Part shown: positions 1-6,651 of the stretch, piece by piece
Layout of the letters: each line of letters opens with the position of its first letter
Numbering within the stretch: position 1 is the first letter of the stretch
DNA from: CAMYLR01 sp039590215
Lineage (GTDB): Bacteria; Gemmatimonadota; Gemmatimonadetes; JACCXV01; JAHWKZ01
Reading direction: 5' to 3'
DNA length: 16,142 bases
NCBI GenBank assembly: GCA_039590215.1
Contig: JBDHFX010000031.1
Span: 1-16,142 of the forward strand
Made by a program: the position numbers and the translations under genes
Notes under the pieces: generated by a model
The model's database searches: none
The model's input: the letters and a program-made list of their open reading frames with translations, nothing else
What the model was told of the DNA's origin: nothing

Positions 1-86
1 CGCCAGACCTCTCGATTGAAAGGGTTGGAACCTGCAGAAAACGACCGGAAACGGGCGTCTAATCTAGTCTGTGTGGGGAAAAACCG
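1..86. other. Region downstream of the OsmC gene
   Basis: No gene, hairpin terminator or RNA was recognised in these bases. Confidence 0.5.
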
Positions 87-500
87 TCAACTCGCGGGGT
101 CCGATTCGACGATCCGGACCGAAGTCTCGAGGTCGATGTCCGGAGCCATCGAACTCCACACCGAACAATAGGTCGACCGGCTGAGCTCGACCGCGCGATC
201 GGCCTTGCGAGGGTCGACCCCTCGGCCGGTCAGGGCGATGCCGAGCCGGATCGCTGTGAACCGGCGTGGGGGGTCATCCCGCCGGTCGGCGGACACATCC
301 AGCGTGCAGGCGGTCAGATCCTGTCGTCCCTTGGTCAGGATGTCGACGATGTCGATCCCCATACAGGCACCGAGCGCGATCAGCGCGCTCTCCATCGGCG
401 TGGCACCGATCTCGGCGTCGCCGTCGACCGTCAGCTCGATCCCGCCTGGTGTCCGAGCCCGGAATCGTTTCTCGCCTTGCCAATCGACCTTGATCTTCAT
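87..500 (-). CDS. OsmC/Ohr-family thiol peroxidase-like protein
   Basis: A 137-residue protein of the OsmC/Ohr family, cytoplasmic enzymes that reduce organic hydroperoxides using two cysteines. Both are visible: C46 in GACMGIDIV, at the start of the central helix, and C112 in TYCSVWSSM. The N-terminal strand pattern (MKIKVDWQGEKRF, then the GATPMESALIALGAC helix start) is typical of the family. The frame is open upstream to 611, but the start at 500 is preferred because a strong ribosome binding site (GGAAGGAGATCCCG) sits directly before this ATG and homology begins here. It is the last gene of the metal-uptake operon, 28 bases after the permease stop. Pairing with metal import suggests oxidative protection of the cell or of the uptake proteins, but this is inference. 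The peroxide substrate cannot be told from sequence. Confidence 0.9.
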   Translation of the reverse strand: MKIKVDWQGEKRFRARTPGGIELTVDGDAEIGATPMESALIALGACMGIDIVDILTKGRQDLTACTLDVSADRRDDPPRRFTAIRLGIALTGRGVDPRKADRAVELSRSTYCSVWSSMAPDIDLETSVRIVESDPAS

Positions 501-528
501 CGGGATCTCCTTCCGTTTCTTATTCCGA

Positions 529-1374
529 TCAGTCCGGATCAACATCTTCATCGTGCACGTGGACCACGCTTCCGGTCCTGGCACCGATGATGGGCCGGAC
601 AATTGCGGCAAGCACTAGGCTCAATCCGAACGCGACGACGAGCAAAGGACCGGTAGTGATATCCCACACGAACGAGCTGACGACCCCAGCGACCAACGTG
701 AGCGCTCCCACTGCCCACGCGATCATCAATCCCCGAACCAGGTGGTCGGTGAACAGAAACGCGATCACACCCGGTATCACCAGCATGCTGAAGACCAACA
801 GTACACCGGCGATATCCACCGAGAAGCTGATCACGAACCCTAAGCTCAGGTAGAACACGAAATCCCACCAACGAGGCCGCTTTGCCTTCTCGGGTTCGAA
901 CGATGCGTCGAGAAGCTGCCTTCGAAACACCCAATGGAACGCGCCAAACACCGCGTAGGCGGCGGTGAGATTGATCACCGTGCGCCAATCCACCCAGATC
1001 AAGTTCCCGGTCAAGGTTTCGCGAATGTGCTCCGCACCCTCGGCGGTGAACCCGGCCAGCAGCAAAACCGCTGCTGACGCTACGACATAAGCGATTCCGA
1101 TGATCGCTTCCTGCGGGACCGGTGAGTTCTCCAGCCGAGTGAAGCTGAAGATCAACGCCCCGACCGCGGTGAAGAGGAGAGCGAAGGCCAGCGATCCCCC
1201 CGTTCCATGCTCGAGACCGACCAACAACGCGGCGGTGGTCCCGAACGCCGCGATCTGGGCGAAGGCGAGATCGACGAAGATCACTCCACGCGACAACACA
1301 TGGAGCCCGAGGTAAGCGTGCATTACAAGAATGATCAGTGCGGCGAGTAGCGGTAGGATGATCAGGTCGAGCAT
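529..1374 (-). CDS. ZnuB-like metal ABC transporter permease (ABC-3 family)
   Basis: A 281-residue polytopic inner-membrane protein of the ABC-3 permease family, which forms the channel of zinc/manganese uptake systems such as ZnuABC. Hydrophobic segments run along its length, beginning at the N-terminus (LDLIILPLLAALIILVMHAYLGLH). The family-typical GVIFVDLAFAQIAAFG segment follows at about residues 30-45, and the late helix DIAGVLLVFSMLVIPGVIAF is also typical. The C-terminal tail, VVHVHDEDVDPD, is unusually rich in His and Asp and could bind metal on the cytoplasmic side; that is inference. The start lies 6 bases after the binding-protein stop, so the two are almost certainly co-transcribed. 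No cognate ATPase gene lies in this operon, so the transporter must borrow one encoded elsewhere. Confidence 0.92.
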   Translation of the reverse strand: MLDLIILPLLAALIILVMHAYLGLHVLSRGVIFVDLAFAQIAAFGTTAALLVGLEHGTGGSLAFALLFTAVGALIFSFTRLENSPVPQEAIIGIAYVVASAAVLLLAGFTAEGAEHIRETLTGNLIWVDWRTVINLTAAYAVFGAFHWVFRRQLLDASFEPEKAKRPRWWDFVFYLSLGFVISFSVDIAGVLLVFSMLVIPGVIAFLFTDHLVRGLMIAWAVGALTLVAGVVSSFVWDITTGPLLVVAFGLSLVLAAIVRPIIGARTGSVVHVHDEDVDPD

Positions 1375-1380
1375 CGGTCG

Positions 1381-2457
1381 CTAGCTACCTGCCCTTCGGA
1401 ACCCATCGGCGATGTCACCAATCCACCCATCCACCATCGCAAAGTAGCCCTCGGCACCCGATCCAGCGGGCGGCTGCAGCGGCAGCACGACCGGAATCGC
1501 CTCGCCACGGCTGGCCACGGATTCGACCTTGCGACCATCGAAATAGGTGGCGGCCAGCAGCACCCGAATACCCTGGCCCTTCATCATCTCGATGAGCTGG
1601 GCCACGTGGCGGGGGGTCGGCGCGATGCCGGGCTTGGACTCGACGTAGTCAGCGCATGTCAACTCGAACCGTTGTTCCAGGTACGCCCAGTTCTTGTGAT
1701 AACAGATCAGTTTTTGGCCCCGGAACGATTCCGCAGCTTTTAGCCACCCCCCCAGCTCGTCGATCAACGGCTTTTCCTCGAGTGCGTTCTCGCGCAGGAA
1801 GCCAAACAACGTGCCCGCCCGCGCCAACCGCTCGAGCGTGTCACTACCCAACAGGTCGACCAGACGAGGACCAAACAGACGGCGATGAACTTCGGCGCGA
1901 AATCGTGCCAATCCGCGATCAAAGATCGCCGATCGATCCGGTGCGACGCGTTTCAATCCGGTGGTGATGTTCTGCGCAACCTGGAGGACCCGGAGCGGAT
2001 CGGTCGTCAAGTGGGGGTTTCCGTAGATGTGCACGTCGCCCCCACTTCGATCCACCGCAGAGGGGATATCCAACAGCGTGATCCCCGTGTACGCGGTCAC
2101 GTAGCCCTGGCCGCCCTCGCTCACCTTCGCGTTGCCCGCCTTGTCGAGCAGAGTAGGAACCCAGAGCTCGAGATCCAAGCCGGTGGTGATGAACATGTCG
2201 GCCCGCCGAAGATCGAGCGCGAAGCTAGGCTTCGGTCTCACGAAGTGGGCATCTTCGTTTGGGTTCGCGATCGATGTGACCTCGACTTCGTCGCCCCCGA
2301 TCGCGCGCGTCAGCGTTGCGTAGATCGGCAGTGTTGTAACGACCCGTAGCGGTGCTCGCGATGGGGGATCCGTCGGTTCAGCGGTCGCGAAGTTCGTTAG
2401 CGACGGGTCTGGAGCCGCAGTGAATAGTGCCAGCGTCATCGTGAGGACTCGGAACAT
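1381..2457 (-). CDS. ZnuA-like metal ABC transporter substrate-binding protein
   Basis: A 358-residue periplasmic binding protein of the cluster A-I (ZnuA/TroA) family, delivering Zn or Mn to the permease encoded next. A short hydrophobic N-terminus (MFRVLTMTLALFTAA) looks like a signal peptide. The mature domain opens with PLRVVTTLPIYATLTRAIGG. Three family metal ligands are recognisable: H71 in DAHFVRPKPS, H149 in GNPHLTTDP and H254 in CYHKNWAYLEQRF. E273 follows in YVESKPGIAPTPRH. The usual late acidic ligand, an Asp in an LDPLG-like motif, is not seen: the equivalent stretch reads VVLPLQPP. The His-rich loop of many ZnuA proteins is also absent apart from DVHIYGNPH. The start is supported by GGAG nine bases upstream of the ATG. 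It sits 22 bases after the barrel-protein gene. Zn is likelier than Mn by general resemblance, but specificity is not proven. Confidence 0.88.
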   Translation of the reverse strand: MFRVLTMTLALFTAAPDPSLTNFATAEPTDPPSRAPLRVVTTLPIYATLTRAIGGDEVEVTSIANPNEDAHFVRPKPSFALDLRRADMFITTGLDLELWVPTLLDKAGNAKVSEGGQGYVTAYTGITLLDIPSAVDRSGGDVHIYGNPHLTTDPLRVLQVAQNITTGLKRVAPDRSAIFDRGLARFRAEVHRRLFGPRLVDLLGSDTLERLARAGTLFGFLRENALEEKPLIDELGGWLKAAESFRGQKLICYHKNWAYLEQRFELTCADYVESKPGIAPTPRHVAQLIEMMKGQGIRVLLAATYFDGRKVESVASRGEAIPVVLPLQPPAGSGAEGYFAMVDGWIGDIADGFRRAGS

Positions 2458-2479
2458 TATCTATCTCCGCTTGTGTTCC

Positions 2480-3808
2480 CTAGTACGTCTCGTGCTTGTG
2501 CGGACCCAGCGATACAGTCGCCTGGACGACGAACAGACCGTCCGTGCCGTGCGGTCTGTCGATGACGTCGTACTCAGCCCGGATTCGAACCCACTCGCTT
2601 TGCCACCACGTTAACGTCGGCGCGATGAGCCACACGCTCTCGCCGGAATCGGCCGGATCCTCCACCCAGCCGTAACGCCCCCCGATCAACCAGCTCTGCG
2701 AGAGTCGACCCTCGCCGTTGATCCAAGCCCCCGTAGCACCCCGAACATCAAGGTCTGCGGGAACGTCGCCTGGATCGCGGATCATCACGCCGCCCCGTAC
2801 GACGACTCCACGGTACCGTGATCGATCCGGAGGTGCCCACGTGAGTGCGCCTTCGACTCCGAACAGCCGCTGATCGTAGCTCGACTCTTCGGTGTCGTGA
2901 TCGCCAAGCAACGCGCTAACTCCGAGGTCGAGGTCAACCGCCTCGGTAAGCTGCCAGAAACCGTTCACGTGACCCAGCAGCGACGGTCCGGTCGATTCGC
3001 CGAACAACGCCTCGTTGGAGCTCCGATTCACCTCGACCGTGACCTCGTAGGTCCCAGCCCCTGAAACCGGCACCAGCCAGTGCAACGAAACTCCGGCCTG
3101 CGCTAGCGCCTCCTCGCCGATAAGTGCGAGGTGTGGCAACGAACGACTCTGGAACGGCAGCGCGTGCTGATGCCAACGATTGAGGGTACCGAACTGCTGG
3201 AAGAACTGCCCCAGCTTGAGCCCAAGACCACCCGGAAGATTCACCCATTCGACGTGACCTTCTTCGATCTCCACACCCCCCTCTTCTTCCTCTTCGTCTT
3301 CGTCGATGAACGGTACGATCTCGGCCCCGGGGGTCTCGTGACTGACAAAGATCTTGGCCCTCGAGTAAGGATCGAGAGCGGACTGGAACGCGAACTCGAA
3401 CTCGCGCGGGACGAAGTTGTCGCTGTCAGGATCTTCGGTTCCCACAGCCGCAAACAGGTCCGCGGTCACGCTGATCTCGGGGTTGAGCGCTTGGAGCGAT
3501 CGCTGCCGACTGACAAACTCCTGGTCCTCCGAAGCGGTGGGGGCATCTAACGTGTCGGCTTCGGCCGCGGCGGCCTCGGCGGCAGCCCGCAGCTTAGCTA
3601 CCGCATCCGTCGTGTCAGCCTCGGTATCATCGACTTCAGCCTCGGCTTGCAACTTTTCGATCTGCCCCTTCAGGAGCTCGACCTCGGCTCGAAGAGAGTC
3701 GACCTGGACTTGGGTCGCCGCCTGGGCTGACACCTTGGCGGGTAGAAATGCGAAACTGATCGACCCCAGCAAAACGAAGAGAATCACTAGGCGCAGTGTA
3801 CCGTTCAT
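2480..3808 (-). CDS. Outer-membrane beta-barrel protein with N-terminal coiled coil, metal-uptake operon
   Basis: A 442-residue exported protein. Residues 1-28 are a signal peptide ending KVSAQA. Residues 33-57 form heptad-like sequence (VDSLRAEVELLKGQIEKL), giving a short coiled coil as in trimeric porins, followed by an Ala/Glu/Asp-rich linker to about residue 95. From about 110 onward, alternating hydrophobic strands with aromatic girdles (EFEFAFQSAL, HVEWVNLP, LKLGQFFQQFGTLNRWHQH, VWLIAPTLTWW, WVRIRAEYDV) suggest a beta-barrel. A remarkable acidic run (FIDEDEEEEEGGVEIEEGH, residues 167-185) falls between two strands, and the C-terminus carries PHKH. It is first in an operon with ZnuA- and ZnuB-like genes, so a role as metal-capturing outer-membrane channel is a reasonable inference. 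I know of no named family to assign it to; a phosphate/anion-porin-like fold is an alternative. Confidence 0.75.
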   Translation of the reverse strand: MNGTLRLVILFVLLGSISFAFLPAKVSAQAATQVQVDSLRAEVELLKGQIEKLQAEAEVDDTEADTTDAVAKLRAAAEAAAAEADTLDAPTASEDQEFVSRQRSLQALNPEISVTADLFAAVGTEDPDSDNFVPREFEFAFQSALDPYSRAKIFVSHETPGAEIVPFIDEDEEEEEGGVEIEEGHVEWVNLPGGLGLKLGQFFQQFGTLNRWHQHALPFQSRSLPHLALIGEEALAQAGVSLHWLVPVSGAGTYEVTVEVNRSSNEALFGESTGPSLLGHVNGFWQLTEAVDLDLGVSALLGDHDTEESSYDQRLFGVEGALTWAPPDRSRYRGVVVRGGVMIRDPGDVPADLDVRGATGAWINGEGRLSQSWLIGGRYGWVEDPADSGESVWLIAPTLTWWQSEWVRIRAEYDVIDRPHGTDGLFVVQATVSLGPHKHETY

Positions 3809-3817
3809 CGGCGGTCA

Positions 3818-3823
3818 GTATAC
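3818..3823 (-). promoter_or_regulatory. Candidate -10 element of the metal-uptake operon
   Basis: The minus strand reads TATACT, a 5/6 match to the sigma-70 -10 consensus, ending 9 bases before the ATG at 3808. No good -35 is present at 17 bases (TGGATC) and no Shine-Dalgarno precedes the ATG, so the transcript may be nearly leaderless. Part of the hexamer lies in the palindrome GTATAC. A Zur-type operator was looked for and not recognised. Confidence 0.4.
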
Positions 3824-3872
3824 CATAGGCCCCGTGGAATGATCCATCATGCCGCCCGTAACGACGGTGGTC

Positions 3873-3878
3873 TATCTT
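3873..3878 (+). promoter_or_regulatory. Candidate -10 element of the hydrolase-symporter operon
   Basis: TATCTT lies 9 bases before the ATG at 3888, the same geometry as the divergent gene. It matches four of six -10 positions and has no clear -35. It would support translation from 3888 on a nearly leaderless mRNA and would exclude the upstream ATG at 3849. Weak evidence taken alone. Confidence 0.25.
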
Positions 3879-3887
3879 CGATCGTTC

Positions 3888-4814
3888 ATGACCACAACGG
3901 TTGCAACTCGACAGCTCGAGCTCGACGGGTTTTCGGTCCTGCTCCGTGAGGCCGGGATCGGCGCCGGCCTGCCGCTCCTCTGCCTCCATGGCGGTCCCGG
4001 TATGGACGCGGCGTACTTCTTCCCACCCGACCGGTTTGGTCCGGGCCTGTCGGAGTTGGCCCGACACCACCACATCATCGCCTACGATCAGCGCGGGTGT
4101 GGCGGCTCGGGGGAGCCGGATGTCGAGCAACCGCTCGTGCTCTCACGCCATGTCGACGACATCGACGCGGTTCGGGAAGCGCTCGGGTTCGACACGGTGG
4201 CGTTGCTGGGCCACTCGTTCGGTGCAGTACTGGCCCTGCTCTACGCTCTCAGACACGGCGACAGTGTGTCGCACCTCATTCTGATCGGCGGTGCACCGGA
4301 CCGTGGATTCATGGACGGCTACCGCGATGCGGTTCAAGAGTTGCCATTGGAAACGCAGCAGGAGCTGGCCGAGCTCGACCGTGCGGAGCTGACCGACGAA
4401 GTATTTCGACAACGTTTTCTAACCACGTTGCCGCTCTACTTTCACCAAGCGCTTGAACCCGAGGACGCTGAAGCGTTCATCTCAGCGACGTCGTTCAGCG
4501 CCCGTGTCAACCGCTCGATCGCGGTCGACCTGCAGAGCTACGACCTGGCCCCCGCGCTGCCGAACGTGAGGGCGCCGGCGCTGGTCGTGTACGGCGAGAG
4601 CGATCGGGTCGTCCAGCCACGTTATCAACTCCAGTTCCGCGGTTCGCTGCTGACCTCCCGCTTCGTGGCGTTCTTCGAGAGCGGTCACTTCCCGTTCCTC
4701 GAGGAGCCGGACGCGTTCGCGCGCGTGACGCATTACTTTCTGGAGCACGGCGATCGATCCGCGGTCCAACCGACCGTCAGCATCGACTTTCCACCACCAC
4801 CGGAAGACTCATGA
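3888..4814 (+). CDS. Alpha/beta hydrolase, prolyl aminopeptidase-like (S33 type)
   Basis: An alpha/beta-hydrolase-fold enzyme of about 308 residues resembling proline iminopeptidases, which remove N-terminal residues from short peptides. Numbered from the alternative start at 3849, the oxyanion motif HGGPG is at 47-51, YDQRGCGGS at 79-87, the nucleophile elbow GHSFGA has S123, the acid is D252 in GESDRVV and the base is H280 in SGHFPFLEEP. The triad is therefore complete. No signal peptide is evident, so it is probably cytoplasmic. The ATG at 3888 is preferred because the family fold begins soon after it; 3849 (13 residues longer) cannot be excluded, and neither has a good ribosome binding site. 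The stop overlaps the symporter start as ATGA. This context favours peptide or amino-acid-conjugate use over an unrelated esterase role, but the substrate is inferred. Confidence 0.88.
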   Translation: MTTTVATRQLELDGFSVLLREAGIGAGLPLLCLHGGPGMDAAYFFPPDRFGPGLSELARHHHIIAYDQRGCGGSGEPDVEQPLVLSRHVDDIDAVREALGFDTVALLGHSFGAVLALLYALRHGDSVSHLILIGGAPDRGFMDGYRDAVQELPLETQQELAELDRAELTDEVFRQRFLTTLPLYFHQALEPEDAEAFISATSFSARVNRSIAVDLQSYDLAPALPNVRAPALVVYGESDRVVQPRYQLQFRGSLLTSRFVAFFESGHFPFLEEPDAFARVTHYFLEHGDRSAVQPTVSIDFPPPPEDS

Positions 4815-6292
4815 TCTATCTCATCACCATCGTCGTCTATCTGCTGGGGCTGCTCGGCGTAGGGGTGTGGAAATCCCGCGGAGTAAAAACCCAGGACGAC
4901 ATCATGGTCGCCGGTCGCCGGTTAGGGACCGGCGTCCTGGCGCTCACCATGTTGGCGACGTGGGTCGGGACCGGCAGCCTGCTTGGAGGCGCTGGCGCCG
5001 GCTACAACTATGGACTGGCCGCGGTCTGGTTCTCGATAGGCGCCTGGCTGGGCATCTTTATTCTGTGGTTTATCGCGCCACGGGCACGGGCTTTCGCCAG
5101 CTACACCGTGCCCGACTTGCTCGAGGCCCGGTATCACCCCGTAGCGCAGACCCTGGCGACGCTGGTCACGATCATCGCGTACACCACGATCGTCGCCTAC
5201 CAGTTTCGTGGCGGCTCGCTGATCCTCAACCTGACGGTCGATCTCGACGCCGTGTTGACGGGTTGGACCGGCATCGACTGGCCGTGGGGCATGATCGTCA
5301 CGGCGCTCGTCGTGATCACGTACACCGGACTGGCCGGCATGATGTCCGTCGTCTACACCGACGTCGTCAACGGTGTGCTGCTGATCTCGGGTTTGGTGCT
5401 GGCGACACCGTTTTTCTTGAGCGACGCGGGCGGGTTCACACAAATCCATCAGAGTCTGCCCGAGTCTCACTTCACGCTCTTTGGCACCCTCACGCCAGCC
5501 CAGATCCTCGGCCTCGGCCTGCCACCGTTGGCCCTGATCCTCGCGGAAGCCAACATGTACCAGCGGTTTTTCAGTGCCCGGGACGTGGCAACCGCGCGCA
5601 GGGCGGTGCCGATCTGGATCGGGCTGACGATCTTCGTCGAGTCGCTAATCGTCGTGTTGGCGGTGCTCGGGCGAGTGGTCTACCCGGATCTGTCGATCCC
5701 CACCGGCGAGCACGAGCAGATTCTGCTGGTCGTTCTGAGAAACGCGTTGCCGGCAGGAATCGCCGCGGTCATGCTCTCGGCCGCGGTTGCGATCGTCGTC
5801 TCGACCGGAACATCGTTCCTGTTGGTGCCGGCCACGAACATCGTGCACGACATCTATCAGAAACGCATTCGTCCCGAAGCATCTCAAGTCACGATCGTCA
5901 GGCTGACACGGACCGTGATCATCGTGCTGGGGGTCGTCGCCTTTATCCAGATTCAGTTCTTTACCTCGGTTTTGTCGATGGCGCTGTACGCGTACACGAT
6001 GTACGGGGCACTGACACCCGCGGTGCTGGCGACCTTCTTTTGGAAGCGAGCCAACGCGGCCGGTGCGATCGCTTCCATTACCGGTGGCATGGTGACGACC
6101 TTCGTCTGGCAGTTCGGTGTACCACGCGGGTGGATCCCAGGACTGCCGGACGCGATCGCGTCGCTCGATGCGGTCATTCCAGCGCTCCTTATCGCCGTTG
6201 TCTTGCTGATTGTCGTGAGCTTGGCGACAGCGCCGCCACCGGAGTCCAAGTGGCGACCATTCCAGAACCTCGAACCAGGAGAGAATCCATGA
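4811..6292 (+). CDS. Sodium:solute symporter family (SSS) transporter
   Basis: A 493-residue inner-membrane protein of the sodium/solute symporter family (LeuT fold; relatives PutP, PanF, SGLT). Hydrophobic helices span the length, starting with IYLITIVVYLLGLLGVGVW. Family landmarks are GRRLGTGVLALTMLATWVGTG (residues 36-54), PDLLEARYHP (101-110), the signature-like YTGLAGMMSVVYTDVVNG (171-188), and the Ser/Thr-rich helix SAAVAIVVSTGTSFL near residue 325-340, where the family places its sodium site. It is coupled by ATGA overlaps both to the hydrolase before it and to the lipoprotein after it. Solutes in this family range over amino acids, sugars, nucleosides and acids. The neighbours suggest an amino acid, peptide or glyco-asparagine product, but sequence alone does not settle it. 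Confidence 0.93.
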   Translation: MIYLITIVVYLLGLLGVGVWKSRGVKTQDDIMVAGRRLGTGVLALTMLATWVGTGSLLGGAGAGYNYGLAAVWFSIGAWLGIFILWFIAPRARAFASYTVPDLLEARYHPVAQTLATLVTIIAYTTIVAYQFRGGSLILNLTVDLDAVLTGWTGIDWPWGMIVTALVVITYTGLAGMMSVVYTDVVNGVLLISGLVLATPFFLSDAGGFTQIHQSLPESHFTLFGTLTPAQILGLGLPPLALILAEANMYQRFFSARDVATARRAVPIWIGLTIFVESLIVVLAVLGRVVYPDLSIPTGEHEQILLVVLRNALPAGIAAVMLSAAVAIVVSTGTSFLLVPATNIVHDIYQKRIRPEASQVTIVRLTRTVIIVLGVVAFIQIQFFTSVLSMALYAYTMYGALTPAVLATFFWKRANAAGAIASITGGMVTTFVWQFGVPRGWIPGLPDAIASLDAVIPALLIAVVLLIVVSLATAPPPESKWRPFQNLEPGENP

Positions 6293-6651
6293 TAGCTGAC
6301 AAGATCGAAGCGCCCCTGCGGGTGGTGGCCGCCATCGGCTTAGCGCTCGCTCTGGCTTGCGGCGGCGGCGAAGAGCCCGCCCCGGCCGAGACAAACGTCC
6401 CAGCGGACGACACCCCGGTGGTCGCTGACTCGTTGATCGAGCAGGAGGTTCAATACCGGCTCGATGCCGATCCGCGACTCGACGTGGAGGGTGTCTCGAT
6501 CACCGCAAGCAGCGAGGACCAGGTCGTGTCGTTGGTTGGCGAGGTGCCGTCCCGACTCGAATCATCGATGGCAGAAGAAGTCGCCATATCCGTGTTCGGC
6601 GTTAAGCGGGTCGTGACGGAATCGCTGCAGGTCGCTTCCGAGAGACAGTGA
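6289..6651 (+). CDS. BON-domain lipoprotein
   Basis: A 120-residue protein with an N-terminal lipoprotein signal: charged start, hydrophobic IGLALALAC, and a lipidation cysteine at C24 followed by GGG and an acidic/Pro linker. Residues about 47-116 look like a BON domain (IEQEVQYRLDADPRLDVEGV, then VSLVGEVPSRLESSMAEEVA, VFGVKRVV). BON is a phospholipid-associated fold found in OsmY and secretins. The start at 6289 is chosen because its ATG overlaps the symporter stop (ATGA) and AGGAGAG precedes it. The same frame is open far upstream, but that part is antisense-like noise within the symporter gene. Its stop overlaps the next gene's GTG. The function in a transport/hydrolase operon is unknown; an envelope-anchored accessory is one possibility. 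Confidence 0.85.
   Translation: MIADKIEAPLRVVAAIGLALALACGGGEEPAPAETNVPADDTPVVADSLIEQEVQYRLDADPRLDVEGVSITASSEDQVVSLVGEVPSRLESSMAEEVAISVFGVKRVVTESLQVASERQ

Noticed and set aside
501..611. N-terminal extension of the OsmC-like protein
   Set aside because: It overlaps the permease gene end and lacks homology; a strong ribosome binding site marks ATG 500.
3809..3848. Zur-box operator for the metal operon
   Set aside because: No palindrome resembling known Zur sites was found; only the short GTATAC palindrome is present.
4867..6288. Long open frame upstream of the BON lipoprotein start
   Set aside because: It is Arg/Asp/Gly-rich shadow sequence in the +2 frame of the symporter; the real gene begins at ATG 6289 with a lipoprotein signal.
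5645..6394. Long minus-strand frame opposite the symporter
   Set aside because: Composition is the Arg/Gln/Asp/His-rich style of antisense translation in GC-rich genes, with no domain.
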